Counted from the stretch's first letter, positions 35,523 through 44,507 are shown. The stretch: DNA of 64,000 bases from UBA4416 sp943362175 (GCA_943362175.1 CALRIU020000016.1:1-64000); one strand, 5' to 3'. Numbers and translations are program-made. The notes: generated by a model not told the origin, from the sequence alone.

Positions 35523-35701
35523 AGACATCATTGTCCCGCTGATCGCGCAGATAATGGGGATCAGAGCAAGAAGTAAACAACCTGTCTGCTTTACCTATTG
35601 GTGGGCAAAATGACATAGAATGTCAAAAATTCTATGATCTTCTGTTCCCTATATTCTCTATGTGCCTATTGTGTTTAAAAAAGCGACAGTTGAACACAAT
35701 G
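35523..35701. repeat. Hairpin-rich spacer between convergent genes
   Basis: Contains CATAGAAT (35614-35621), 7 bp, and ATTCTATG (35629-35636), a perfect hairpin that may end transcription from both sides. TCTCTATGTGCCTATTGTG nearby resembles the spacer at 44402-44506, and CGCGCAGATAATGGGGATCAG resembles the element at 14340-14570. No gene. Confidence 0.6.
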
Positions 35702-37792
35702 CTATTTCGAGATCACCAGTTGCCTGCTGAGCTGCCTCAACCCGTCGGAAAGAAGGATGAAGTAAATGCCACTCTGCAGGCCTGCTGTAGGCAGGATGAG
35801 CTGTTGCTCTCCGGAATCATAAAGCTCAGGCTTCAGGCTCATGACTTCTTTTCCTAACACATCCGTTAGTTTCAGGCTCAGTGTTTTTGGTTTCTCCAGG
35901 GAGAAAGCCAGGTAGCTATTGCCGGAAGAGGGATTCGGAAAAACCTTCAACAGCTGCACATCTTCGGAGATATCACGGATTCCCGCGTCGATCGCCAGGT
36001 TAATATCATCGATGTAAATATTATTACCACCATTGCCGGTAAAGACAAATTTCAGGCGGAAGCCATTGGTGAATAACACCGAGGGTATAATCGCCGAAGC
36101 TGCTTTCCATTCGGAGGCTGTTGGCAGAAAGTAGCCGCTTTTCGGTGTCGTGGTTTCGAGGGCAGAGCCGACGAGGTTCAGGCGCTGTAAATTAGTACCT
36201 GTACAGCTTTGCGTGCAGAACACCTGGAGCTGGTCGCGGTTACTGGTATCTTTCCGCGCAAAGGCATATTTAAAGCTCAGGTTGAGCGATGTGGCCCCAC
36301 TCAGGTTGAAGGGCTTGCTCAGGAGCTCGTCCTTTCCGTTCAGTGTGCTGCTGAAATTATTGATCATCACCGACTTGCTCCCTCCTGATGCCGCAGCACC
36401 GGTGAGCTGCCAGGTGCCGGAGGTATCCAGGTTGTTGGCAAACCAGCCGCCACTGTTGAGATCGGTTAACGTTTCAAAGCTTTCTGTAAAAGGATATACC
36501 GCTGTTGCCGTTGTGGCTTGCACGATCACATACTGTTGCTTGACCGTGGTGAGCGTGCTGGTGCCATCGCTCACCGTCAACTCCACACTATAGGTTCCGG
36601 GCGCAGCATACGACACCGTCGGGTTGGCCACAGCAGAGGTTGCCGGAGAGCCGCCCTGGAACTTCCAGTTGTAAGATGATATCACGCCATGATAGGAGGT
36701 ATTGGTAAAAACAATGCTATTGCCGGCGCAAATCACTTTTTTATCGGAGCTGAAATTCGCACCGCATAAGGTCGCGGTGGTGTATACGCCGGTAGCCATG
36801 AGATTGGCCGTTTGCCAGAGGTTATTCCTGCCGGCCACGGTAGACGTCAGGCAGGCCTGCATCCTTGCTTTTTGTCCCTGCGTGAACATGATGTTGCAAT
36901 AGCTGTAATCCATGGCATTCTGTACATTGTCTATCGTATTGCCACAGGAAGCACCGCTGAGGTTACAGCTCTGCCAGCCGATCGTCGGCGGCGTGTCGGC
37001 CACAAGGTCGTCGATGCTGCAATCCTTGTTGGGATCGGCGCAGGGATAATAATAAAAATTGGGGACATTGTTGCCGCCCCAGATGTGATGCAGGTTCAGG
37101 AAGTGGCCGCACTCGTGCGCAAAGGCCACCGACTGGGTGAGGTTGGAGGTGCCGATGGTGCCCACATAATTATGTGATAGCACAATACCGTCCCAGGAAG
37201 GCATGGTATCGGCGTCGGAAGGCCACACCGCATGCCCCGCCAGACCTGCGGCATTCGTCACCACATACACATTCAGGTACTTGGTGGGTGGCCAGTGGAT
37301 CAGGTCTTTCACCCGGTGATCGCCGGAGCTTGTCAAGGGAGAAGCAATGCGGTTGATGCCGCTGTGGCAATTGCCATTGGGATCTTTGGTGGCCAGGCGA
37401 AACTCAATGTCGCAATCGGCATGAATGCCCTGGAAAGCAGGCACAATGGACGCTGTATTGGGATGTGTTTTATGAAAGGTCTTATTGACGATGTCCAGCC
37501 CGTCTTTCAGCTGGGCATCGGAAATATTTTCGCTACCGTAGTTATGGATCACATGGAACACCACCGGAATAATATACGTCGCGGTGGATGGGCTCTTCCC
37601 CTGCCCTGCCACAAAAGCGGCGGTATGCGCCTCCAGCTGCGCATCGCGTTTGATGACGGCCTTCGCGACTTCGGGCTGTTGCTTCAGTGTGGAAATGCGC
37701 ATCTCGTCGGCACCACAGTGTTTCAGATCATCCTGGGCCTGTGCCGCATGTATAATTCCTGCCAGTAATAAGGTATAGTAGAGTTTGTTCAT
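35702..37792 (-). CDS. Secreted M43 (pappalysin-type) metalloprotease with PKD and T9SS sorting domain
   Basis: A 696-residue secreted protease. I start at the ATG at 37792 (MNKLYYTLLLAGIIHAAQAQ), a clean signal peptide; 61 further codons upstream are not signal-like. The zinc site is HECGHFLNLHH (His226, Glu227, His230, His236), followed downstream by a Met-turn-like NAMDYS. Then come a PKD domain (FQGGSPATSAVANPTVSYA) and a carbohydrate-binding-like jelly-roll segment, and the chain ends in a type A T9SS sorting domain (LLKVFPNPSSGNSYLAF). The usual Gly of HExxHxxGxxH is Asn here. It should be exported and degrade extracellular protein. Confidence 0.93.
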   Translation of the reverse strand: MNKLYYTLLLAGIIHAAQAQDDLKHCGADEMRISTLKQQPEVAKAVIKRDAQLEAHTAAFVAGQGKSPSTATYIIPVVFHVIHNYGSENISDAQLKDGLDIVNKTFHKTHPNTASIVPAFQGIHADCDIEFRLATKDPNGNCHSGINRIASPLTSSGDHRVKDLIHWPPTKYLNVYVVTNAAGLAGHAVWPSDADTMPSWDGIVLSHNYVGTIGTSNLTQSVAFAHECGHFLNLHHIWGGNNVPNFYYYPCADPNKDCSIDDLVADTPPTIGWQSCNLSGASCGNTIDNVQNAMDYSYCNIMFTQGQKARMQACLTSTVAGRNNLWQTANLMATGVYTTATLCGANFSSDKKVICAGNSIVFTNTSYHGVISSYNWKFQGGSPATSAVANPTVSYAAPGTYSVELTVSDGTSTLTTVKQQYVIVQATTATAVYPFTESFETLTDLNSGGWFANNLDTSGTWQLTGAAASGGSKSVMINNFSSTLNGKDELLSKPFNLSGATSLNLSFKYAFARKDTSNRDQLQVFCTQSCTGTNLQRLNLVGSALETTTPKSGYFLPTASEWKAASAIIPSVLFTNGFRLKFVFTGNGGNNIYIDDINLAIDAGIRDISEDVQLLKVFPNPSSGNSYLAFSLEKPKTLSLKLTDVLGKEVMSLKPELYDSGEQQLILPTAGLQSGIYFILLSDGLRQLSRQLVISK

Positions 37793-37882
37793 AGGCTGTT
37801 TACATGAACCAAAATACAAAAAAGAAAGCAGATTTTTAGGGCTGGTGTTTACGGAGGGCTTAGATGGATAATGGTATGATAC

Positions 37883-37903
37883 CGCAGGATTACAAATCCT
37901 GCG
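37883..37903. repeat. Short perfect hairpin, CGCAGGAT type
   Basis: CGCAGGAT-TACAA-ATCCTGCG, 8-bp perfect arms, in the 152-bp gap before the protease gene. Not followed by a T-tract on the minus strand. Looks like a small dispersed palindrome. Confidence 0.65.
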
Positions 37904-37944
37904 AAGCAGGGACAGTGCCGACACTAAAACGGATCGCCGTTGTA

Positions 37945-38697
37945 TCAGCTTAATAAAGACACCAGATGATTCCATTTCATCTGTATGGCATAATCGAGCG
38001 GAGTTTTCCCCGGCTTATTTTTAGCATGGATGTCCGCGCCGAATTGCCTGAGTATTTTTACCGAAGTTTGGTTACCGGCGATGGCTTCGTTATGCAGCAT
38101 GGTGTTTCCCGTTTCATTCGTAGAGGTAAGCTCGTTGGGATACTGCGTTAAAAACTCCGCCAGCTTTTCACCCATGTTCCGGCTCATCGGGTGTTCCTCC
38201 AGGTTTTCAGGATTTTCTGTTTGCCCTATCGCCAGGAGCACTTCGCGGTAATCCCCAAAGTCAAAGCCCCAGGCTTTATCGTGACTTTCAAGCTCAGCGG
38301 CATTCATACCGCCACGCATCGCCTGAATGGTAAAGCCTCCGTAGGTTTTACCACCTCTCACAAACAACCAGTCGCTGATCCGGGCAATAGGAACTTCAAC
38401 ATCCTGTCCCCTGCTCACATTTGTCAGCTGGTTAGGATCATTCAGTAAAACGCCTTTGATGGTTTCCCCGTCAAAGTTAACGTCATTGATCCACATGTGC
38501 TCTACGATTTGCTCGTTTTTGATTTCCTGCGAAAAGGCTATTTTTAGACAAGCTACTTCCAGGGCCGGCACAATGCGGCGGTATTCCCAGGAAAGCTCCC
38601 GCCAAAAATACCCAAATGTTTCCTGTGCCCGTTGAAATGCTTCGTTCATTGCGGGATTATCGGTCTCTGCAAAAAAAATGGGCTGTTCTGCTGCCAT
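37945..38697 (-). CDS. DUF2314 protein with ankyrin repeats
   Basis: A 250-residue cytoplasmic protein. The DUF2314 domain (about residues 5-150) shows AFQRAQETFGYFWRELSWEY, HMWINDVNFDGETIKGVLLN and ISDWLFVRGGKTYGGFTI. The C-terminus has ankyrin-like repeats (TGNTMLHNEAIAGNQTSVKI, GADIHAKNKPGKTPLDYAI). DUF2314 proteins occur in polymorphic-toxin and immunity neighbourhoods, and ankyrins bind proteins, so an immunity-type role is possible, though no toxin gene is seen here. That is inference. Confidence 0.88.
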   Translation of the reverse strand: MAAEQPIFFAETDNPAMNEAFQRAQETFGYFWRELSWEYRRIVPALEVACLKIAFSQEIKNEQIVEHMWINDVNFDGETIKGVLLNDPNQLTNVSRGQDVEVPIARISDWLFVRGGKTYGGFTIQAMRGGMNAAELESHDKAWGFDFGDYREVLLAIGQTENPENLEEHPMSRNMGEKLAEFLTQYPNELTSTNETGNTMLHNEAIAGNQTSVKILRQFGADIHAKNKPGKTPLDYAIQMKWNHLVSLLS

Positions 38698-38768
38698 ATT
38701 ACTGTGTTTTTGTGTTGGTTTTGTTTACACTTGCTTACTACATGCTAATCTCCGGACATACACTAACT

Positions 38769-39506
38769 TTACTCAAAAATGTGCTGCTCTATGCCTGTTA
38801 GCTTGTTATGATAATAGGTCTTTGATGTAATTACCTTTGGTTTGATCTCTGTAATCACTTGGTGGGTTCGGAGCTCTTTGGATGACCCGGTCCGCTCAGT
38901 GAATGTTTCGGTCTTGATATTGCCGGTATAGACAACTTCTATCACCGCCTCGGGTTCTTCCATCACCTGCCGGTAGCTTAAGCCCGCACCAAACACAAAA
39001 CGCTTATACACCTCCTTTTTTAAAGTATCACCCGAATAAAAGAAGTTTGTTTCCCGGTAGATTCTTACCTTCCGGTTGCTTGTATCCGTCATCATTTTCA
39101 GCACCTGCCCTTTCCGGTTATAACGGATCATATTTTCACAGCCGGCTATTGTTGTATCATTCACTTTCCGGTCATGGCATTGCGTATAATCGGTTGTATC
39201 TTCCCGTCCATTCTTTTCCACCTTGTAAAGTATATCCAGATCATCCGTTAAGAAATACTGTTCGTCTCCGGAATCCATATCCCGGATGGTAATGATCCGA
39301 TTTTCAGGATTGAAAGTAGCAATAAACGTTATGCGGGGCTTCTTTTGAAGGCCGGTAACCGTGTCCACCCCGGTATACATAACGGTCAGCTTACGCGCAT
39401 TCCGTTTCCTGAAATCGTTCTCGGTATAGTCATCGTCAAGGTTTTGGGAAAACAGGACTGAATGAAAGCCCGGGAATAGCAATAAAGCGAAAAGGATTCT
39501 TATCAT
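38769..39506 (-). CDS. Secreted protein of unknown function
   Basis: A 245-residue protein with a signal peptide (MIRILFALLLFPGFHSVLFS). The mature part is polar and strand-rich with repeated ITxxDxxSG-like segments (RIITIRDMDSGDEQYFLTDD) but no motif that I can name. It lies in a run of small secreted unknowns on the minus strand together with the duplicate pair downstream. Confidence 0.65.
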   Translation of the reverse strand: MIRILFALLLFPGFHSVLFSQNLDDDYTENDFRKRNARKLTVMYTGVDTVTGLQKKPRITFIATFNPENRIITIRDMDSGDEQYFLTDDLDILYKVEKNGREDTTDYTQCHDRKVNDTTIAGCENMIRYNRKGQVLKMMTDTSNRKVRIYRETNFFYSGDTLKKEVYKRFVFGAGLSYRQVMEEPEAVIEVVYTGNIKTETFTERTGSSKELRTHQVITEIKPKVITSKTYYHNKLTGIEQHIFE

Positions 39507-39534
39507 GGTGTTATTTTCTCAGGGTCATCACTTA

Positions 39535-40074
39535 TTATTGACAATCCTGTTTGGCATCCTTGCTCATATAGGGAATCCGGTATTCTTCGGGTACGATGGC
39601 ATTCATGAGGTTAATCAGCCTGTCTATTTGCGGATGGTAATAACTGTGCAGGTGAATGCGTTTTTCCTGTGTGCCGCGCTCTATCGAAATGAAATACTCA
39701 TCGCCGCTCGTCGACATAATGCAGTTATTATGGTAAAAGGTTTGAAGCGTATCCGTTCTCAGTATGCTGATAGTATCCGATACGGCTTTTCCAATGTTTG
39801 CAGAATACAAGGGGATGTTCTGTTTATCGAACAGGTTGCGGCGGCTGATCCCCAGGTAATCGTTCGTAAGACGATAGCTCATCGCTCCCCGATAAACAAG
39901 TTCCGCATGATTGTAAAAACTAAGAGTCAGCACAAAATGGGTGCTATCTTTTTCCTGCGCTTGCGCATGGCCTGAAAAACTGAACAGGGATAAGGTAAAA
40001 AGGACGAGGTGGTGTCTTACAAACTGATGCCTTGATGTTAGGAAGTGAGAAAACCGGTCTATGATAGAATACAT
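39535..40074 (-). CDS. Secreted unknown protein, duplicate A
   Basis: A 179-residue protein starting at ATG 40074; a TTG at 40098 is a weaker alternative. A signal-like hydrophobic stretch (LVLFTLSLFSFSGHAQAQ) is followed by LSFYNHAELVYRGAMSYRL, TNDYLGISRRNLFDKQN and GDEYFISIERGTQEKRI. These blocks are nearly repeated in the gene at 40233-40664, so the two arose by tandem duplication. The last 35 residues, with DRLINLMNAIVPEEYRIPYM, are absent from the other copy. No known family. Confidence 0.72.
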   Translation of the reverse strand: MYSIIDRFSHFLTSRHQFVRHHLVLFTLSLFSFSGHAQAQEKDSTHFVLTLSFYNHAELVYRGAMSYRLTNDYLGISRRNLFDKQNIPLYSANIGKAVSDTISILRTDTLQTFYHNNCIMSTSGDEYFISIERGTQEKRIHLHSYYHPQIDRLINLMNAIVPEEYRIPYMSKDAKQDCQ

Positions 40075-40232
40075 TGTAATAATATACAGGGGATGCAATC
40101 TGTCTCAAAAATAGGCATTTTCGGGAGATTAGCAATTTCTTTAAAAGCATTATCTTTTTGTGCAGACAAGCGGACGTTACCTTTACACCGTTTATTGAAT
40201 AGACCCAAATCTTAAGAGCCGGTAAGAAGATG

Positions 40233-40664
40233 TTAGCTTATCGTGTCAACCACACACGCCTTGTTGGTGAGAACACCAACAAGGGCTAAAATCCGTTTTT
40301 CCCTGCTGCCTTTCGCAATCGAAATAAAATACTCGTTGCCACTGGTGGGCATGATGCAATAATTGTGGTAAAAGAAATCCAGTGTATCCATTCTTAATAG
40401 TTCAACAGAATCCGATACGGCTTTGCGGATATTTACCGAATACAAGGGTTTCTCCGTTTTGTCGAACAAATTGCGCCGGCTGATGCCAAGATAGTCGTTT
40501 GTTAAGCGGCAAGTTAACGTCCCTTCGTATACAAGCTCTGCATGATTATAAAAGCTGAGCGTTACTACAAAACGGGTGCTGTCTTCCTGAAGCTGGGCAA
40601 AGCCAGGAAAACCCATCGCACAGAGGAAGAATAGAAAAAGTTGGTACCGTACCACCTGAATCAT
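40233..40664 (-). CDS. Secreted unknown protein, duplicate B with altered end
   Basis: A 143-residue protein starting at ATG 40664 (MIQVVRYQLFLFFLCAMGF). It follows duplicate A block for block (LSFYNHAELVYEGTLTCRL, TNDYLGISRRNLFDKTE, GNEYFISIAKGSREKRI) but after GSREKRI the sequence switches to LALVGVLTNKACVVDTIS and stops. The switch coincides with a perfect 11-bp hairpin at 40259-40284, so the 3' end may be truncated or replaced. Function unknown. Confidence 0.7.
   Translation of the reverse strand: MIQVVRYQLFLFFLCAMGFPGFAQLQEDSTRFVVTLSFYNHAELVYEGTLTCRLTNDYLGISRRNLFDKTEKPLYSVNIRKAVSDSVELLRMDTLDFFYHNYCIMPTSGNEYFISIAKGSREKRILALVGVLTNKACVVDTIS
40259..40284. repeat. Perfect hairpin at the 3' end of duplicate B
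   Basis: CCTTGTTGGTG (40259-40269), loop AGAA, CACCAACAAGG (40274-40284). Eleven perfect base pairs inside the coding sequence. There is no following T-run on the minus strand, so it is not a plain terminator. It may mark the join where the copy diverges. Confidence 0.72.
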
Positions 40665-40790
40665 AGCGCTCAAAAATAAACAATTCCGGCAGATCACCAA
40701 GTTCTCTGTTTATTAAGTTATGGCACCAAAAGGAGTTTTCTGTGACCTTTCAATCATTGTACACTAACCTAACAAACGCCAGAGAATTTA

Positions 40791-41474
40791 CTAATCATTA
40801 GCATTCTTTATCTTTTCCAGATCGCACTTCAGGCCTTTTGTCACCAAATCATTCTCCAACAAATAATCTCTCAGCATTTTTAAAAAGATCAGACTTTCTT
40901 TTAAATAGGCTTCATCAAAATAAACATGGTTTCCTGTTCTTTCAAGGCAGGTAAATGCTCTTCTGACAAATACGCCTGCTTCCTCAAATCGTTTACTCAT
41001 GAATAAAGTGCCGGCCAGGGAAATATAGGAGACGTATTCGTATTGAATGTAATTCCGTTTCAGATAATTTAAGGGCATCAGCTTATTCATAGCTTGAAAA
41101 TGGTTAATGATGCCTATATCTTTCAGGTACTTTTCTGCCGTGATCACAAACCAATCATCCAATACTTTACCATCAAAATCCGTCTCAAGCAGATAATAGC
41201 CTATAGGCTCCTTACCATCGATCCATAGATTTTTTTGGTCTTCTACGCAAAGACCAATGCGTGTTATTATAACAGAGTCGCTCTGGTGGTTTTCTACACG
41301 ATATTCAAATCGTTCGAAAACAGGCGTAATCTCCGATTTTTTAAAACCGCACAAAAAATCTTCTTCGTTATCTTCATTCAATAGAATCTTGTTCAGATTT
41401 TCAAAAGCCTGTTCCTTTAGTTTTAGTCTATTGCAGTGCTCTGTTAATTCTTTATCCAGTTCCCGGGTATCCAT
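40791..41474 (-). CDS. Unknown cytoplasmic protein, AT-rich gene
   Basis: A 227-residue protein without signal peptide. It is helix-rich, with many Glu, Lys, Leu and Asn residues, and contains YISLAGTLFMSKRFEEAGVF, suggestive of a TPR-like or immunity-type helical fold. The gene is visibly more AT-rich than its neighbours (codons AAA, GAA, AAT, TTA), a possible sign of transfer. No family recognised. Confidence 0.6.
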   Translation of the reverse strand: MDTRELDKELTEHCNRLKLKEQAFENLNKILLNEDNEEDFLCGFKKSEITPVFERFEYRVENHQSDSVIITRIGLCVEDQKNLWIDGKEPIGYYLLETDFDGKVLDDWFVITAEKYLKDIGIINHFQAMNKLMPLNYLKRNYIQYEYVSYISLAGTLFMSKRFEEAGVFVRRAFTCLERTGNHVYFDEAYLKESLIFLKMLRDYLLENDLVTKGLKCDLEKIKNAND

Positions 41475-41532
41475 TTAATAACCAAATATAAAGCTTTGAT
41501 TTTTTGCCTTAATAGAATCCTAAAAGAAAAAG

Positions 41533-42414
41533 TTAAGGTCTTCCAAGAATTTCTATCACCCGGTCGGGATAATCGCTGATAATACCGTCAACGCCCAGCT
41601 TAAGCAGGACGCTGATTTCTTTTGGTTCATTCACCGTCCAGGGAATCAGCAACAGGTGACGTTTCCGGCAGACCTTGAGCAACGCGGCGTCCACGAGGTC
41701 TTTGTAAGGGCTGTAGATCGTCGGTGTGAAATGCAGAAGCGCCATATTTTTGGCAAAGCCATTGGCATTTTCCACGAGGAAAGCCGTACGCACCGGAAAT
41801 TGCCTGGAGTGAATGTAATTCAACACACGCGGGTCGAAAGATTGAAGAATGGCTCTCGGCGTGATCTTCTTTTCCTTGATCACATTATAAACCAGATCTG
41901 TGTAGATTGCAGGAACAGGGTGATACAGGTTATCACCTTCGGGTGAGGATTTGATTTCAATGTTGTAGTTGACAGGACTTCGTTTTTTGTAGGCGATGTA
42001 ACGTTCTACCGTATCGATCACGCTTTCCAATAAGGGCTTGAAGGTTTTTAACGTTGCCTGCTCCGGGAAGCGCGGATGAACCTTGCTGCCGCAATCGCAT
42101 AAACGGATCTCCTCATAAGTCATCCGGTAAAGGTTGAACGACCGTTCATTCAGCGTATCCAGCGTTTCGCCTTTGGGACCGCTACAGATCTCGTGATTCA
42201 GAAAAGGCTCGTGCGACAAGACAACTTTAAGGTCTTTGCTGATGACCACATCCATTTCCAGGGTGTTTACCCCGAGGTCGATGGCTTTGATAAAAGCGGA
42301 AATGGTATTTTCGGGCATTAATCCCCGGCAGCCGCGATGTCCCTGTATATCGATTTGTTGTGCCATGCTGCATAAGCCGGATAATACAAGTACAAAAAAT
42401 GCCAGGGCTTTCAT
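41533..42414 (-). CDS. Glycerophosphodiester phosphodiesterase
   Basis: A 293-residue exported GDPD. A signal peptide (MKALAFFVLVLSGLCSMAQ) is followed by the catalytic motif IQGHRGCRGLMPENTISAF, containing the catalytic His and the Glu of the PENT box, and by EMDVVISKD with the metal ligands. The later YNIEIKSS and SFDPRVL segments also fit the family. It hydrolyses glycerophosphodiesters to glycerol-3-phosphate and an alcohol, probably in the periplasm. Ends in GVDGIISDYPDR, the canonical C-terminus. It lies 10 bp downstream of the L-2-hydroxyglutarate oxidase gene. Confidence 0.93.
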   Translation of the reverse strand: MKALAFFVLVLSGLCSMAQQIDIQGHRGCRGLMPENTISAFIKAIDLGVNTLEMDVVISKDLKVVLSHEPFLNHEICSGPKGETLDTLNERSFNLYRMTYEEIRLCDCGSKVHPRFPEQATLKTFKPLLESVIDTVERYIAYKKRSPVNYNIEIKSSPEGDNLYHPVPAIYTDLVYNVIKEKKITPRAILQSFDPRVLNYIHSRQFPVRTAFLVENANGFAKNMALLHFTPTIYSPYKDLVDAALLKVCRKRHLLLIPWTVNEPKEISVLLKLGVDGIISDYPDRVIEILGRP

Positions 42415-42424
42415 GAGCGTCCTG

Positions 42425-43645
42425 TTAGCTCAGCTTAAAGTACTCCTTTGCCATCGTGGCGATCTCGTTACCATAAGCCAAAGAAGCGGTCGCTGCCGGC
42501 GATGGCGAGTTGATCACGTGCATGGAATTGCCCTGGTATTCAATTTTGAAATCATCGAGCATCTCACCATCCGGCCCTAAAGCCATCGCCCTGACGCCAC
42601 AACGCGCCGGCTCGATGTCGTCCATTTGCAGATCGGGAATGAGCTTGCGCAGACGGTTCAGGAAATAGGTTTTGCTGAAAGCGCCGCGGTACTCATCGAG
42701 GCCAAAACGCCAGTGCTTGCCGAAGAATTTCCAGGTCCCCCTGTAACCGAAAGCCTCCGTGGTATCCCGCAGGCTGAACGCTGTTTTACTATAGCCTTCG
42801 CGCTTGAACACGAACACCGCATTGGGCCCGCACTCCACGCCGCCCTGGATCATCCGCGTAAAGTGTACACCCAGGAAAGGGAATTTCGGATTCGGCACCG
42901 GGTAGATCAGGTTTTTCACCTTGCTCCGGCCCTTCTCCGTCAAATCATAGTAATCGCCACGGAAGCCCACGATGGCGGAATCTGTTTTTACATTGTCTTT
43001 TTTGGTGATCCTGTCGGCATGCAGGCCCGCGCAGGAAATAATGTATTTCCCATTGAAGGTGCCCTGCGGCGTGATCACATCGGTGCTGTCACCTTTTTTC
43101 TCGAAGCCTTTTACCATGTGGCCGGTGAGCACTTTACTGCCGTTGTTCTTCGCATGGATGAGCTCCACATATTTGCGCGCCACATCCGTATAATCGATGA
43201 TGCCTGTGCATGGCACCCAGATTCCTGAAATGCCCTGGCAGTGTGGCTCGATCTCTTTGATCTTTGCCGAGTCGATCATCTCGATACCTTCCACGCCATT
43301 GGCCAGGCCGTTGTTGAAAACCTTGCCCATGTGGGCCAGCTCACTCTGCTCAGTCGCCACAATGATCTTGCCGCAGAGGTCGTGAGCGATGTTGTGGTCT
43401 TTCACAAACTGCACCAGCTCGCGGCGCCCGGCCACACAATTGATGGCTTTATAAGAACCCGGCTTATAGTAAATCCCTGAGTGGATCACCCCGGAGTTAT
43501 GCCCCGTTTGGTGCGCCGCCACTTCCTTTTCCTTCTCCAGCACCAGAATGGTCTTGTTGGGGTTTTGAAGAGTCAGCTTGTAGGCTGTTGCCAGTCCTAC
43601 GATACCGCCTCCAATCACTATAATATCGTAATTCGTAGAGTTCAT
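42425..43645 (-). CDS. lhgO: L-2-hydroxyglutarate oxidase
   Basis: FAD-dependent oxidase of 406 residues. The Rossmann motif IIVIGGGIVGLATAY (about 7-21) is followed by LEKEKEVAAHQTGHNSGVIH, the LhgO/DAO-type sequence with the flavin-linked SGVIH. Further matches are the FLGVHFTRMI and GPNAVFVFKREGY stretches typical of LhgO. It oxidises L-2-hydroxyglutarate to 2-oxoglutarate, repairing a side product of central metabolism. Transcribed together with the GDPD gene. Confidence 0.93.
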   Translation of the reverse strand: MNSTNYDIIVIGGGIVGLATAYKLTLQNPNKTILVLEKEKEVAAHQTGHNSGVIHSGIYYKPGSYKAINCVAGRRELVQFVKDHNIAHDLCGKIIVATEQSELAHMGKVFNNGLANGVEGIEMIDSAKIKEIEPHCQGISGIWVPCTGIIDYTDVARKYVELIHAKNNGSKVLTGHMVKGFEKKGDSTDVITPQGTFNGKYIISCAGLHADRITKKDNVKTDSAIVGFRGDYYDLTEKGRSKVKNLIYPVPNPKFPFLGVHFTRMIQGGVECGPNAVFVFKREGYSKTAFSLRDTTEAFGYRGTWKFFGKHWRFGLDEYRGAFSKTYFLNRLRKLIPDLQMDDIEPARCGVRAMALGPDGEMLDDFKIEYQGNSMHVINSPSPAATASLAYGNEIATMAKEYFKLS

Positions 43646-43779
43646 GATAATGCTTGTAAATTTGCGCTAAATATACCAATTTAGCCGCGAATTTAATTTT
43701 GCCTGATCTAATTTATGGCAAAATACCCGGAATCCGCACAAGCCGGCCCGGGGAAGGAACAACACGCAAATCAAACGCT

Positions 43780-44391
43780 ATGAAGATCATCTGCATCGGC
43801 AGGAACTATGCCGAACACGCCAAAGAATTAAAGAACGACATTCCTACCGAACCGGTATTCTTTATGAAGCCTGATACGGCCCTCCTGAAAGACGGCGAGC
43901 CATTCTATTATCCGGAATTTACCAAGGACCTGCACCATGAGATTGAGATCGTCCTCAAAATTAACAAGGTAGGAAAGCACATCGACGAGCAGTTTGCACA
44001 TAAATATTTCGAAGAGATCGGCCTGGGCATCGACTTCACCGCCCGCGACCTGCAAAGCAAAGCCAAGGAAAAAGGACTTCCCTGGGAAAAAGCCAAAGCT
44101 TTCGACGGCTCTGCCCCGCTCGGAAAATTTATGTCCAAAACGCAATTCGCCAATCTTTCGGATATTGGCTTTGAACTTAAAGTAAACGGGGAAACGCGCC
44201 AGAAAGGCAATACCTCCGACCTGCTTTTCAGCTTCGACAAGATCATTGCCTATGTCTCTCAATTCGTAACCCTGAAAGTGGGCGACCTCATTTACACCGG
44301 CACACCGGAGGGCGTAGGCCCCGTGAAGATCGGCGACAAGCTGCAGGGCTACATCGGAGATCAGCTGATGCTGGAATTTGAGGTGAAGTGA
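43780..44391 (+). CDS. Fumarylacetoacetate hydrolase family protein
   Basis: A 203-residue FAH-family enzyme. I start at the ATG at 43780 (MKIICIGRNYAEHAKEL), the normal N-terminus; upstream codons have no family character. Visible motifs are FMKPDTALL, HHEIEIVLKINKV (metal-binding Glu residues), GIDFTARDLQSKAK, KAFDGSAPLG and the C-terminal YTGTPEGVGPV. Members hydrolyse or decarboxylate C-C bonds in small dioxo acids, including acylpyruvases and oxaloacetate decarboxylases. Size fits acylpyruvase/YcgM type. Substrate not decidable. Confidence 0.92.
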   Translation: MKIICIGRNYAEHAKELKNDIPTEPVFFMKPDTALLKDGEPFYYPEFTKDLHHEIEIVLKINKVGKHIDEQFAHKYFEEIGLGIDFTARDLQSKAKEKGLPWEKAKAFDGSAPLGKFMSKTQFANLSDIGFELKVNGETRQKGNTSDLLFSFDKIIAYVSQFVTLKVGDLIYTGTPEGVGPVKIGDKLQGYIGDQLMLEFEVK

Positions 44392-44401
44392 TTTTTGGTT
44401 T

Positions 44402-44506
44402 AACCACATAGTCACATAGAGGATATAGAGAACAGTACTGATTTAAGAAACATAGGAAACTACACTTTTTAATAACAAGCTATGTTTTCTCTGTGCCTAT
44501 ATGGTT
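44402..44506. repeat. Inverted-repeat element, CACATAGAG type
   Basis: AACCACATAGTCACATAGAG at the left and an inverted relative (TTCTCTGTGCCTATATGGTT) at the right lie between convergent genes. Stems such as AACATAGG and CTATGTTT fall inside. Similar TCTCTATGTG words appear at about 35655. No coding potential. Confidence 0.65.
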
Positions 44507-44507
44507 A

